Assembly: GCF_001949145.1 (NCBI RefSeq)
Contig: NW_019091357.1
Coordinates: forward strand, 4,032,347 to 4,096,346
Source of the DNA: Acanthaster planci
Lineage: Eukaryota; Echinodermata; Asteroidea; Valvatida; Acanthasteridae
DNA length: 64,000 nt
Direction: 5' to 3'
Position 1 is the first letter of the stretch. Each line of letters begins with the position of its first letter. A program made the translations under genes and the position numbers. Below the pieces are notes generated by a model that was not told the origin of the DNA, ran no database searches, and saw only the letters and a program-made list of their open reading frames with translations. Below, one piece after another: positions 18,501-32,300 of the stretch.

Positions 18501-20088
18501 AGGCGTTTGCTGCGACTTTTTAAAGTGATGAGTGCATACAAAATAAAAAATATAAATACCCATCTTTTAATGTTGCGCAATAATATCTTTTTCTGAATTA
18601 TATAGGTCAGAGACATTTGACTGAGTTAAGTGCAAATCACCTATACTTAAAAATGGGGAAAGCGTTGTAACTGGAGAAAACAAATCATCGTATTGGCAAA
18701 AAACCACGCCTGAACACCTCTTTAATGCGGAATACGTTTAATCGTAAATACAACTCACGCATTATTCCTTACGTTTTTTGCACCGTTGGCACGTTCTGGA
18801 TAGCCGCGTGATGGTCAAATTTAAAAACTATCGCGTTGGTGGTTACGTTTCGTGTACCGTGTTAGTAAGAAATAAGTGACTCGTTTTCCGTTGATTTAAT
18901 CAGGCGCACTTGTGAATAGGGTATCGAAGTGAATACGTCACGTGCACAATTACTGTGTAAAAGACATGAGCCCGAGAACCAAGAAGCGCGCGTACTCCAT
19001 TCGTTTGCAGTGTACTTTCTGGTTCACAGTGACATCACATTTCACAGTGACATCACACTTCGGTACTCTATTGCATAAAGCGTTTTCTACTTACCTGTCG
19101 TTCTTGGTGTCAGGCGTTTGTGCATGACCGATAGTACGTAAAATCAAAGGTATAGCACACTTGCAATAATTCCAGCTTCCAGTATCTTCCGAAAACACTT
19201 TTTTTCGTCGATTGAGATCTCCAAACATTCGTCGTGACCCATTTAGCAACTGTTGACGCAAACGCTGGAAATACTGACTGTATATAGCTGACCGAGGGTA
19301 CGAACTGACTCAATAACCTGGCGATAACTTGTAGTTTCAAGTAGGCCTAGTTACCAATTTACGACATTAAATTTGTGGTCAGTACGAATTGGTGTCGAAA
19401 TGGAATATGTGACCCGTCACGACAAACTGAGCGTAAAGCTCCATCACACTCTTTCTTATTTTGAGGTTTCAAAGTCATGTTTAAGTGGATGTCAATTTGG
19501 GGATTTAATAATAATTGGAAAGAGTAACCAGTCTCCTATTTAATTCCAAATCTTTCACAGGATCGGAAATTTCATTTTTCTCAGCAACTTTAATAACAGT
19601 AATTATTCGTGGCTGGTCAGAAATGTTGAAACAATGTTGGGAAAAAAACGCAAAGCTGCCAGAATAATGCCACATTGTCGCCTTATACTTTTACCCTTTC
19701 CATATGCACGTCAGCACTTGCGCCAGGCGTTGTGTATCCGCCGAACGCAGTGCACACGTGTGCTATGTGGAGTAGATTTTTGTGTCCGTGAAAGAAACGC
19801 ATGAACGCAACGCAACCCCAAAACGTTCATGTGGAAAGGCACCTTAAAACGCATGAAAGCATTGCGTACGAAACGCACCCATGCAAAGGTGTGCCTGAAG
19901 TGTTCCATGTACGTACCATTTGAAAGCACTCTTTCTACTGAATTCGAAAATACCAATAGGCCTAACTCAATTTGTGAAAATTCCGGCTTTCAGCTCATTT
20001 TGTGATGACAGGTCACATGTAATTCCCATCAAATATTGCAGTTTGATATTGTGTTTTCTCTGACAGATGCAATTCCATGGTGGGAGAT
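15547..20088. other. Intergenic region before TRPA1; no gene seen
   Basis: AT-rich DNA with only short unrecognised frames. It holds TACATGTA sites (15949, 16803) and an 18-bp-period tandem at 19023-19057 containing CACAGTGACATCACA twice. I see no splice-linked coding exons. Confidence 0.55.
19023..19057. repeat. Two-copy 18-bp tandem repeat
   Basis: TTCACAGTGACATCACA occurs at 19023-19039 and again at 19041-19057 without mismatch. It could be a paired binding site or a chance minisatellite. Confidence 0.6.
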
Positions 20089-20096
20089 TATAAAAG
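20089..20096 (+). promoter_or_regulatory. TATA box before the upstream TRPA1 first exon
   Basis: TATAAAAG lies 35 bp before the ATG at 20131. With usual spacing, transcription would start near 20118, leaving a leader of about a dozen bases. The position supports 20131 as the start of a first exon but no transcript evidence is available. Confidence 0.4.
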
Positions 20097-20130
20097 GGTA
20101 AACAGCGAGCGTTGAAATTCCAACTTAAGC

Positions 20131-20370
20131 ATGGAGAACGGCGACCGCACGCCTGTACCGCGGGTCCGCAGTATCTCCGCGCTGCTGAGGTTCGGTCGGA
20201 ACATGGGTTTGACTTACGTGGCCACCAGCAACGGGAGTGCCGGAGATGGAACCAAGATGAATCCTCTAGGGCGGGGCCAGGGGAGAGACAAGGGCGACCG
20301 GACGCCCGTTGCTGACGAGGTAACCACCGGGGTGTGTTCCATCGCCGACAGTCCGTATCGCATTTTGAGG
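20131..20370 (+). CDS. TRPA1: Candidate upstream first exon of TRPA1
   Basis: An 80-codon GC-rich open frame begins at ATG 20131, 35 bp after a TATA box, and ends at a consensus donor gtgagt in phase 0; a weaker phase-0 donor lies after 20319. The peptide is basic and repeats GDRTPV at residues 4-9 and 55-60. The nearest same-strand coding exons are TRPA1. It could splice into the exon starting at 26014 (phase 0), or into 25641-25838 through acceptor ggcag, also phase 0. Assignment is inferred. Confidence 0.45.
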
Positions 20371-23300
20371 GTGAGTTAACCGTCCTGGTTTTTATAATCA
20401 AAATTAATATATTCTCTATTCCCAGGTTGCATATTTTCATTGAACGGTCATTTCCATATGTTAATGCTGAATGTTAAAAATCGAAACATTCGTTTGATGT
20501 CTTGTGTTCAGTCGATCATTTTCATATTAATACTTTGCAGCATGCATGACAGTAGGCACTGAAATAAGATTAAACTTTTTAACGTAGTTTGCTACATTCT
20601 CTCCCCCGATCCGACTACCCGCCGCCACTAATAAGTGAGGCCTTTGAAGCAAAATAGCCTGCAAGAACTGCAAAAAAATTTGCAAGCAGAAGGCTCGAAC
20701 AACCCTCACAAGTCTGCCTACTGTATTGCATCGTATGATAATATATTAGCATCACAGTTAGAGCATGGCTATTTTGCTGCACAGGCCTCACTTATAAGTA
20801 GCGGTGGGTAGTGAAATCGGGTGGTTTTCTTTGATTGAAACATGAGCAAATTTCTTTGAATGATATATTTTTCTTTCGGTGAGAACGTGGGACAAATTCA
20901 TTTAACTCTGAAACTGCATAATTAGGGGCCTAATTAAACTTCTATGGCCTTTTGAAATAAGTATCAGTTTCATCAAAGTTACAAGAAAGAAATTTCAAAG
21001 AAATAAAAACCAAAATAGTTGTGTGATAATTTAGGATTCAACTTCAGTGACAGCATACACTTGCAAGGTAAACTGTTTAAACTTATGAAAGTTTAGTGTG
21101 AGTAGAAAAATCTATAGACTTATAATCCGATACCCAAACCAAGAATTTCTGACGATGACTTTGGGAGAAAATAATTGTGACTTCTGCCGTCAACAAACCA
21201 CATCCGAACCCGTGCATGCAGTGTATAGTAACATGCAATTTGGATCGATGTTCGAGAAGAAAAGGACGAATCCCATGAAAGAAATCATATTTCCGACACT
21301 GCTAATAACTGGGATGGTGTTCACAGGGCACGATATATTCAGAAGCTGGAGATACTGGGCTCTACGGATCCATATTTGTTACCGAAATTCATGTTTTGTG
21401 AGGTCATGCGTGCAAGTCACGTTCCCGATTTACGGTATCCTGATATCTTCAACTACCTCATCAATTCGACATCGGCGTACACACAACAATCGCTGAAAAA
21501 CTACAAGAGTTTGGAAGCTTACAAACACGTTTTGGCCGGATTTGTGAAGGAACTGGTGGTTTTCATAAATGTCAATAACACTTATGTTGTTATGAGCATG
21601 GTAAATTGTGTGAACACGGCAGAGTCGCGTGTGCAAGTTTAGAGTCCAGTTTTCGCGTCAAACTGCAGAGATCCAATTCGCTCTTCGTTAAGGATCGGCA
21701 AGAATCCGATAGAAATGCAGCTTTTTTGAAGTATCTTCACGATTATGGCACCCTACGGCACAGCAAACCTTTACCATTTTACAGCGACAGCCAACAAACC
21801 GTGCTCGTATTTTATTTGACGGCCAATAGAGCCTGAAAGTTGGCCCCTGGTGGAGCGCTTCCGGAACCCTTGGATAGGAAAATAACGTGCAAAGGTTTTA
21901 GAGTTTGTTTGTTTGTTTGTTTGTTTTTCGTTCAGTTACTTCTTTGAAAATCCAACTCGGAAAAGGGGCTTTGGAAAATATTTGCAAGTATATCAATTTA
22001 TAAAAGCTGAAAAATCACCCGACCTAAAGGAGGAATATCCTGCCAAAAATTGACCCGTCACTTCCAAAAATCTAAAATGCACGAAGACCAGTCCAATGAG
22101 GCAGTCTCGTACTCTATTTATATTTCAAATTTTCATCTTTATCATGCGGGATTTAGATTTCTACAGATATCTGTTGAAACATACAGTACTGACTGTATGT
22201 GACTTTATATCTGATTTATCTGATGCAATTGTATAAAGGGCGTATGGAAATTAGCCAATGCTCACGTTGATTAATGTAAACTATGCGAAGCAAATGGGTT
22301 GTCAGTGTGAAGAGCAGACGGAAGATCCCTCACTGAAAATAAGTTGAAGTATTAAGTGTACCTGGTTTTCTCAGAGATAGAACCACCGGTTCCGAGGCCC
22401 GTTGCTTCCGCCGTCAACAAACCACATCCGAACCCGTCAATTACCGTTGCAGCTAAACCTTGAACATAAAAAGGCTTCCCCTCACGAAACCAGAGGAGAT
22501 GGTCTGCAACAGTAATCAAATCATGTTTGGTTTACTCATGTTGGATGGCGCGGAGTCGTTCAAACACCTTTGACGAATGTTAAAATAACTGATCAAAATA
22601 ATTATGCCAACACTTCCTCTCCTCTCTTACATCCAGGGGTCTTTATATTCGTTAATTTTAATTCGTCGCACTATATTTCTTGATATTCTACCTGCATACT
22701 GTCAGGGGAATAAACTTTAGTAGAACTTTGTTGTTAACTTGTCTTCGATCTGTCACAAGTTTCATCCTCTTTCGAGGAATTTCCACTGTTTTTTTTCCGT
22801 GCTTTCTTTTATTTCTTTTAAAATTTAAATATTAATCCCAGCTTCTTGCACTACAATATTAGTTTCGCATACCTTCTTTTTAAAAACTTTTTCAAGCTGC
22901 TGTACAAAAATATTAGACAGTGCCGTGATATTATAATTCATAAGTGTCTATGTTTGTGACATTAGGGCAATGAAATCCCACTCCAGGGTTCCCGCTGAGA
23001 TTTGACTTCACCTGAATATCAAGCTAGTCAAAATGTGAGATTTGAGTGCATTTTCCAGTACACCTAACTGCCAGTGGCGTATCCAGCGGGGGGGGGCAGG
23101 GGACAAGTTATCCCCTACCCCCGAGAAATGTTGTCTTTATTGATAGGGCCAAAATTCTAGCAAAGGGTATATATGTACCACCTTTCTTTGGGGGTAGGGA
23201 AGGCAGGAAGAATTCCTTCACGGATAAAAATAATGGGCAGTCGTTAGCTCCCCCCCCCCGCCTTCGATATACCATTGCTCATCACACATCAGTCCGTGAA

Positions 23301-26300
23301 GTTGGGAGTAGAAACATTATGACGCGCAAACCTGCCTTGAAAAGCTTTCAAGTCCCATGGATCGATAATAGGCCATTTCATGTATGCCATACCAGATCCT
23401 AAGCCCAGAGGTTTTATTCTGTTAATGGAAACCCTTAATGAGATTGAATCTCTAGATCAGTCGTTTGGCTAGCCTGTACCACTTTTATTTATAACAATAT
23501 TTTGAAATCGAGGGTAGTTTCAACGAGGACAAAGCTACCATTGTGTTTCCCAGTGGTGGGCTGTGCATCGTGGGGTGCCTGGATTAGCTTTGCCGAGAAT
23601 GTGTTAGACATTTACACAAAAAATTCCTACATCAGTAAAGCTTTCAGATCAATTTACTTCACAAAAGAGACTAATCTTCCCTTGATTGCCATTCGCCAAA
23701 GTCTCTATTTTAATGGTACCGTATATAGCGTATGACGTTGTCTAAAAATTCCGAATATTGGGGAGACAAAAAGAGAACTTTTTTCTTTTAATCAAGCTGG
23801 CAGAGTAGTGATTGAAGCCTCATCAATTAGGCCCTACTCTCTCTGTTCTTACCCTGATGGCTTAATTTTCCTTATTGTGTGTATCTGCATACTGTCATGA
23901 TTGACGCTTACTTAATGAATTAAGGATTCTTTGTCACTGTGGTGCACCTGATAGGCGCCAATACTACTGACTAGCCAGAGTCTAATACACGTTCAGCCCC
24001 GGTGATGACACCGCACAAATGAAGTCTAGGAGTAACGAGTTTGTACAGCTCTTTGGAAAAGTGAGAGTTTAATAACTCCCTGTCCTCACTGTTTGCACTA
24101 AAGAACCTTAAGAGATTCGATAATATAGCTGTGACGTGTCACAATATTAAGTCTGTCTATGGTTTTTTACACACTTCTAATTAAGACGACCCTACGCCAT
24201 GCTTGGCTTGGCGTTTGTTTAGAGAGAATTCAAGCCCTTTGACACGGGTGGCAAGTGTTAAATGGAAAGTCGTTTGTTTTTGTATGTTGATATGAAAATG
24301 GAGAGACTAATGGAAATGTCCACACCCTACGGGTTTATGCTAAAAAGGAATGCTGTGGAGCTTTAGATATGGACGTTGTTAAAACTGCTGTGAAATTGAG
24401 GAAGAAGCATAAGAGATTATCCGATTTTTCATAGTGACGTGAAATTTGGTATTTTACCCCAAGATCAGGGAAAATCATATTAGATAAAGAGATTTTTCTG
24501 CAATTAAGCAACACTGACAGTGTCATGTAAAGACATTATGCGAGTACCTTGCTCCTGGTTCCTAACCTGTTGCACGCGCACCGAACCTTGCCCGGAATCT
24601 CGCGACTACTGGTAAATTTCGGCGCTTGAATGCGCAAATGCAAACCTGAATCTGATGGTATTCAGGCAATGTACTTGATAAGTGCTTCCTCTGAGCTAAA
24701 TATCCATTGTTGGATGCTGCGAGATCTTCCTTGTATAAGTAAAATTTATAAAGTTTTATATGATATTTTCAATTTCTCACATCCGCTGTTCAGTAGGGGG
24801 CAGATTCTAGTCTTCCTTTGATTTCAGCCTAGCAGGGCTGTATCAATTTTGTGTTTTTACATTTTGTAAATTTAACATTACATGCAAGTAAATTCATTAA
24901 AGTCATTCTGACGTGTTATTGATGCTATATGTATTTGCAAAGTGAAAAAAATGTCGGTTTATGCACCATGTATTTTAGAAAGCAGCATGTGATTTTCATG
25001 ACTTGAATAAAAACGTGAACTGTACATGACTTTCACCCATGAAGGATCAGCGTGGCAAAAAAAAAGTTTCCAGTGAAATTTGAGATTTACAGGAGAGTCT
25101 GTCTCCACTTTTTTTTCAGGCGTTAAATAGGTCGCGTCATGGTCGTTGTATTTTTAATATTGCTTAATCATACATGTACCCGCACGAAAATGCGTAGACA
25201 GATTTGCGCAACAAACAGAAGCGAGGCAAAATTGCCGCTAAGTAAAAGAGTAAACTGCGCAATCGCATCAGTGTCAAATTCTTAATCTCCTATCGACATA
25301 TCTCATTTGAAAGAGTTGATGAAAGCACGAACAACGGTTGTACTTATCTAATCACAAAAACAAGCAATGTCATCCAGCGGAGTCGTTGATAGCGAAGAGG
25401 GCGAGCGAGTTTTTATTGGAAGATTAATTGCAGTGGGTACTGAAGCTCTTAGTATTTTCTGTCTCTGTCGGATGTTAACGTACATCCATTACCAAAGCTT
25501 GATGTTGCTGACGTAGGCCGGAGCTTTGTTCGTTTAAATAATATTAAGGGACGACATGCACGACCTGTCGTGCCTCATCGAAATCCCACTGTCAAGGGGA
25601 AGTCAGGGAAAGCGCTGGTCGTGGTCACAACCACAGGCAGTCTGATTTCGGGGACAGCATCAGCATGAACCCTTTCCGTAGATTGACGAGTAGGACAAAC
25701 CTCGGTCGCTCCAAGGAAGTCGCCGCGTCCGAGGAAATGCAAGTCATGATCAGACTGCCACCAAGGCGAAATCCGAGCAAAGAGAAATGGGATTCGCCTG
25801 ACTTGAGGGAAGTTAAGAGTGAAGTCGAGAATGAGCAGGTAGGTTGCTAAGGAAATGAGATTGCCCTGTCTTTTTAAACACTACGGGAGATCATCAGTTT
25901 TGATTTCTCATTGCATGCACTTGGAGACTATTGTCTTCTGCCCAACTGTAACATTGTTCAGAGTCCATTTTGATTCGTATTTAGCCCCCGTTACCTCTCA
26001 CCCTCTTTCAAAGTTGGCAGCGCTGGGTAAATACGACGAGTTTGTGCGAATGTACCATGCCGACCCCAAGAGGCTGGCATTTCGGGACAAGCAAGGGGCC
26101 GGGGCCCTCCATCATGCCGCCTCCCGCAACCGCATCAACATCATGGAATTTATCCTGGAGCAAAATGAGGGTAGGTTAGCATTGCAAGCTTCCTTGAACT
26201 TCTGTCCACTCCCACTGCTTGATTCCTCCTAGTAAGCAGAAAAGGGAGGCAAGCTTCCCTGGGCTGAGGGAGATTAGGCACTGTTTTCATTGCCCTTGAA

Positions 26301-29300
26301 ATCCAAGTGGAATTTCGTCTGGGATTAATTGGCCTGGAATAGAGAGTACTGTATGCATTTCTATAAACATGGTCAATGTCAGGGTATCAATTTGGCTTTA
26401 CAGAAAAGATAGAATTGCATTGGCTCATACTGTATATATTCGATATGTTCGGACGTTATACTGTAAAAACAAGTGTAAATGTTTAAATGCCTTTTAATGT
26501 CTTCCTGGTAACACTTAAAGAATTTGCTGTGGTGTTAAATCAAAGTATTGTGGTGTTTATTTCTCAAATAAATACGTATTGACTGTTAATAAATTTAGAC
26601 ACAAATGACACCTTTGGGTGCCAATAACAAGACACAAAAACATGCTTATCGGGTGGCAACACTTTCTGAATACCGAAACACGTTTGTTTCCGAAAGATGT
26701 TTAATATTTAAAGGTTACATGTCTCTAATGAAGGTAAAGCCGCGTTTATAATGGGCGTTGGTTTACACAGTGCAAAAGAAACGGAAACACCTGCCGATGC
26801 ATATTCCATACGTATGAAGTTTAGTAAATGGCAAAGTTGACAGAAACAACATTGATTCGTACTTGGGTGGAGGCAGTGACTTATCATCATTAACAGTTGC
26901 TAAAATTTTAGTTTGAGATAAGCTAATGCGCAGAAGATTGCAGTCAATTGGAGTTTGTAATGAACTCGAAGCATTTGCATGTGACTGAAAAAAAGCAAAT
27001 GAGGATTTTTTTGTTGCCATGGTAACAAAGAAACAGTTCTCGGTCAGCTGGCTCTCTTGCTCTCAGCTGAGGATTGGCTTATCAGTTGATAAGAAGATTT
27101 TACACCTAACTAGATTTAAAGTGTTGATTTTTGGTAAGAAGATTTTACACCTAACTAGATTTAAAGTGTTGATTTTTCTTCCAAATAATGTCTCAAGACA
27201 TTATTAACACTTTAATTTTCCGATCCCGTTTGTCCCCAGAATCATACTAGACCAAGTAATGAGTTTTTCCTCTTTCCTCGTACCATTCTAAGTTTTTTTG
27301 TTTCTTAATGTCGTGTCTCGACAGATATCAATGTGACCGACGCTGCAGGTAACACCCCGCTCCATGTTGCCGTAGAGCACGACCACCCAGAAGCCGTTGA
27401 TTTTCTTTTGAACAACGGTGCCGGCAGCACACGGCTCAACAACCACAACATGGCCGCCATCCACCTGGCAGCGGATCGGAATAAAACCAAGGCACTCGAG
27501 GTGAGCCGCCATTTGCATGAAATTCCACAGACATAATAACCAACTCTTAGAGGGCATTATGATTTTTTTCGTACCCGTGAAAGCGAACTCTTCGCGTCAA
27601 CATGTGTGAGAGCAGTGGTTTTCCGTCATATAAGTACCGATTATGGATTTTAACACAATCATACTTGCAAAAAAATCGTTCGTGCGGTTTATTCACTTAT
27701 TTCCGAACGTCCTTTATGCAGATGTTCAATTTCTAGCATGTTACTAGCCTTCAGTAGCCCACGACTTTACTACAGTGGGTCAGGTCAGTGCATTTTTACT
27801 TCAGTGTCAGATTAAAGTTCGACATTAGCGAATGGTTCTTCAGCAAGGCATGATCCTCAGTACTGTAAACTGGGCATCGTTTATAGCGTAACGCGAGTTG
27901 AGAGTTTGTGGTTACTTTTGTTTGCGGGGAGGGGGAATAAATCTAATTTCTTAACGTTTACCTCTTTCTGACAACAGAATAGTTACTTCTAGAGATCAAA
28001 TGTTCAAATTGTTCTCATTTAGGCTTTGGTAAAGCGGAGAGACATTGACGTCAATTACCAAGGTGACCTGGGCCAAACCGCCCTCCATTTTGGCGCCATA
28101 AAAGATAACACGGAAGCTGTAAAGATACTGGTAAGTTTTAATCTTGTACTTCGGTCTTTGCCTTTTGTTTTTTCTTCGTACACACTAGAAATTTTATGTA
28201 ACTGCTTCAAAAAGACTCGTCGGTGGAAAGTAAATATGCATGTTTGTTATCATAATCCACTTTTCTTTCTCTCTCGCAGCGTCAATTTAAACGTATCTCC
28301 TGAAAGACATACATTTTTGTTGAAGTAATTCGTGGGAAAAACACATGGAAGTCGGAAGACTTAGAATTCTTAGTTAATATTAATCATTTTTCCCAACCCA
28401 TGGTTAAACCCCGATATTGAAATCCCATGGTAGTGTGACATCTCCGATTAAGTTCTTTCCCAATCAACACGTGAGAGCATATCAGGCAGAGCACTTTCAT
28501 CTGTCAAAATTGTACTTGAAAGAGAAAATTGATCTTCACATTTTCGCCATTCCTCTTCTGATAACGTTGATGGGCCGAAAGTCTGACTTTCTCATCGACA
28601 ACTTCGAGACGAAGCCCTGAAACTTTATCGCTCATTTTCTCGCAAGTCATGCATACCCGCATGTTTCACAAAGCATCAAGTGAAACCACTTCGATAATAA
28701 CTTCCAGTTGTCTCATCAGTTCCGATACATTGCTAAGGGCTGATGTAGAGCAAAAGTTTCGGAGTGTTTGCTGAGAAGCACCAAAATTTTGAGGATGTCT
28801 TTATGTCACATTAATGGCCTTTCTTAGAGAGACATACGGGGTTTTAACACGCTTTTGGATATGCGGGAAATGCAACAGACCAAAGATCCGCGTATGATCA
28901 TTGCAATTAGTTCATATAAGCTCTTACCTCAAAGCCAAACGTCGAAATTAATTAGTAATAACCTCAATCATTAGGTTTAATCTCGAAGTTTACTATTTTA
29001 TATCTAATATCTGCAGGAACGTAAGTGTTCCCACAGATATTAAAAGTCCTGGTGATTGAAAGGTCTGTCATGATGTTTTGACTCCATGTAAAATGAGCTG
29101 CTCAGAAGTCATTAATCTTTGCAGACAATTTGGTTGTGTCACTCCGCAGCTTCGCACACCAGCTATTAACCCTTGTGTTCGAGATAGCAATGAAGTGTAT
29201 GCTATACACGCGGCAGCCAAGCACGGTTCAGCCGGTGTGCTGGATTTGCTCATTGCATTCTGTAAGTACAACGTCCGACTACGTTATTATTTATGATGAG

Positions 29301-32300
29301 TAAGATGAGTTCATGCGTATTCCCCCATGTAAATTTCGATCGCTTCTGCGGAGCAATTTTCAGTGTTTTGCAAAGAGTAGCGTAGGTGTGGTAATTTCAG
29401 TTGGAGAGTTGGGTCGGGAAGGTTGGCGATAGGATGTGGTGGGTTGAAACCGATTCGGGGAGAGTTGGATTTGATTTGGTTGGGTCACCTGAGATTTGGT
29501 GGAATTGGATGAGGTGTGTCGGTTGTTCCGGTCTGACCTCGTCTTTTCAGGGAAGGGGTGGGGCAATTTGGCATTTGGTTTTCGGTTCTTGATTTTTGTC
29601 TTAGGGTGATAAAGGATAATGTGATGTTTGAGCCCCTCCCCCCAAATTCAACCAATGTTTTTTTGGGGGGGGGTTAGTTTATTTTGTAAAGCAGGCCAGT
29701 CACTTGGGGACAAATCAATGTTAATTTTGACACATCCATAATTCCGACATCAAAAGTCACCTTTAATTTTTTCGTGTGTTCTTCTGTTTCTCCTTGTCGC
29801 CGTACAGACAAGGAAAGCTGCATCAGCAGAAAGGCTTTGGCCTACATCGACAAGGAAGGAAACACAGCTCTCCACAGCGCCGTCAACAGCGGGGACTTCG
29901 CCGCCGTGAAGTTGTGCCTTAAGTACGGGGCTCGGATCGACGTGCAGCAGGTCATCAAATGCAAGGTAATACAGTACTTCAGAGGGGAAGAATGTAAAAT
30001 CACGATGTGCAAGCAGGGCGATACGTTTGTGCTGAGCTCCTCTTTGCTGCCACAAAACCATTCCAAGGAACCTTAAGCTTAGCTCATATGAGTTTGAGTC
30101 TGTTCGTTGAGGTTTGTTTTTGTCACCATTGTTTATGATATAGATGTGCTGTTATCTTTTTGAGTTGTTAACATAACGCCTGCTACTTCCAATCAAAGAA
30201 AAAGGGAACTATTTGAGTGTGCATCACTCTAATGCTCGAGCATTTAATTTAAAGGAGACAGGACTTTAAAAAATAGATGAACCAATGCCCTCAAGGTTTC
30301 AATGCGCATTTTGTTTCAGGGTGAGCGTGCCACGCCACTCCACCTAGCCTGCACACAAGGCTCCCTCGATATCGTCAAACTCATGCTCTCCACTGGACAG
30401 ACGGACAAGGACACGGCGCTCAACGTGCCCGACTGCCAACTTCAGCTGCCTCTCCACAGGTTGGAGCTTGCCTGACGGTAGTTCTTAGGAGCCCCTCGTG
30501 CCTTCTTGGCGTGGCCCCGTTGGCCACTTTAACCGTCTTTTTATTTTTTTTGGAACTGGTGGGTTATCCACCATTCTAAAACCAGGCTGATGTAGGTAGT
30601 TACGATTATTGCAAATTCATCTCACACACTTTTTTACACTTCGAAGTAATCCGAGGTCTAGGTCTTAAATTCTGCAGAAAGCTTTGGTAATTATGGGCAA
30701 TGACCGTTGTGGAACTTCCATGAACATGACCAGTGGAAGGTACTTACTTCTGTTCGGTTTTGGAATGACGGGTCACATAGTTAGGCCCAAACGTGGAATG
30801 ACGTTATTGAAATACATGCAGTTCGTTATCTGTAAAATCAAAATGACCCTCAATTATGTCCAGGAACATACACTGGTTCAATTTCCTTAAAATCTGAAAA
30901 CAGACATTACGTAGGCTAACTATTTACCTACTTTTATACTCAAATTCTAACGTCAATGCGACTGCGAAGCGATAATAAATTCTTTGTCTCAGTCACTGAA
31001 GATATTAATCTTTTGAATTATTGTAGCTTATTAAAATTGAAATCCTGGATTTTATAGAGTCATCAAAGACTCTACGTGCGCATGCCGAAATGAATATCGT
31101 TGCCATAGCAAATTTTTTACCTGGATTTTATCATTCTTCATGTGACAACGAAAATGTTTTGCGTTTAATTTTGTCATCTTCCAGTTGAAAAGTCAACCAA
31201 CAGATTGGCTAATTGAATTTCGTCTGTGTTCTATCACAGGGCGGCCATGTTCGACCATGCAGAAATCGTCGACTACCTTCTGCAAGAGGTAATTAGAAAT
31301 AACACATAAAATGATCTAGAATTTTACGCATTGTCCTTGTTCAAATTTGAGATATGGTGAAAAAGCTACACAGTTACAGTGAAGACTTCTTGTTCTTGGT
31401 TTCCAGGGCAGCTACATCGATGCCCAGGACAAGAACCAGCGTACTCCCCTCCTCCTGGCTACCCAGCGGGGAAGTTGGCGCTCCGTCCTGCTCCTCCTTG
31501 AAAGGGGAGCTGACGTCACAGTGACCGACTGTGAAGACCGGAACGTGCTACATCTGATTGTGCTGCACGGGGGATCCTTGGAGATTCTGGGTAGAGAATT
31601 TTTCAAGGTTTGTACAGCTAACCATTAACAATTACTGGCAAGTAGAACGAAAATGCAGAACAGGTTCGCTCTAGTGAGACTGGTTCCTTTCCCAAATCGG
31701 CATTCACTTCCAAATATCAGCATTATTATCTCTCCACGACAGTTCCATTATTATCACACCGATCAAATCTGATACATGCAAGTGATAAAATTATGGAAGA
31801 CATCTAGGCCTGTTACAAGCAGTTTTTTCTCAGTTACTCATTTAAACCGTTTACCTCAAAACAATGACTTAGTGTACCAAAAAGTTGTCGACAATAGGTT
31901 ACAAACTACAAATCAAGTATTTACATGAAGACGTTCTCATATCACCTGAGGCTAAAGTGGTTGAATCGAATAATAGATAGTCCCGCTACGAGCAACAATA
32001 TCAAAGAAGCATTGTCAATGAGGGAGATCTACTTGAAAATTTCCCAGTTTGTCACAATATTAACTGCTCCTAGAAACCTGAGGCAGCGATACTGCTGAAC
32101 CACGCGGACAGCACTGGCTGTACCCCGATGCACTACGCCACTAGAGAGGGCTGTATCAAGGTAGTCCAGGGGTTGATTGAGATGGGAGCCACCGTCAACC
32201 TCAAGAACAAGGACAAGCAGTCTCCACTTCACTTCGCTGCCAGGTGAGCTGATGTCAAGACTGAAGCCAGTGGTGTGCGTGGGTAAAGTCCTGTTTGTGG

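Larger units (their letters stand above)
20371..25664. other. Putative first intron of TRPA1; no exon seen
   Basis: AT-rich. It contains a (GTTT)n run near 21903-21926, two copies of a 33-bp sequence (21181 and about 22404), and a G-run and C-run patch at 23070-23262 resembling degraded repeat DNA. I see no coding exon. Confidence 0.5.

Noticed and set aside
26458-26660. Possible MITE starting TACTGTAAAAACAAGTGT
   Set aside because: Resembles the left end of known palindromic elements, but I could not find a convincing inverted right end.
28260-28290. Good-looking acceptor (ctctctcgcag) in a TRPA1 intron
   Set aside because: The sequence after it gives no ankyrin-like peptide, and the exons on either side already join in phase.
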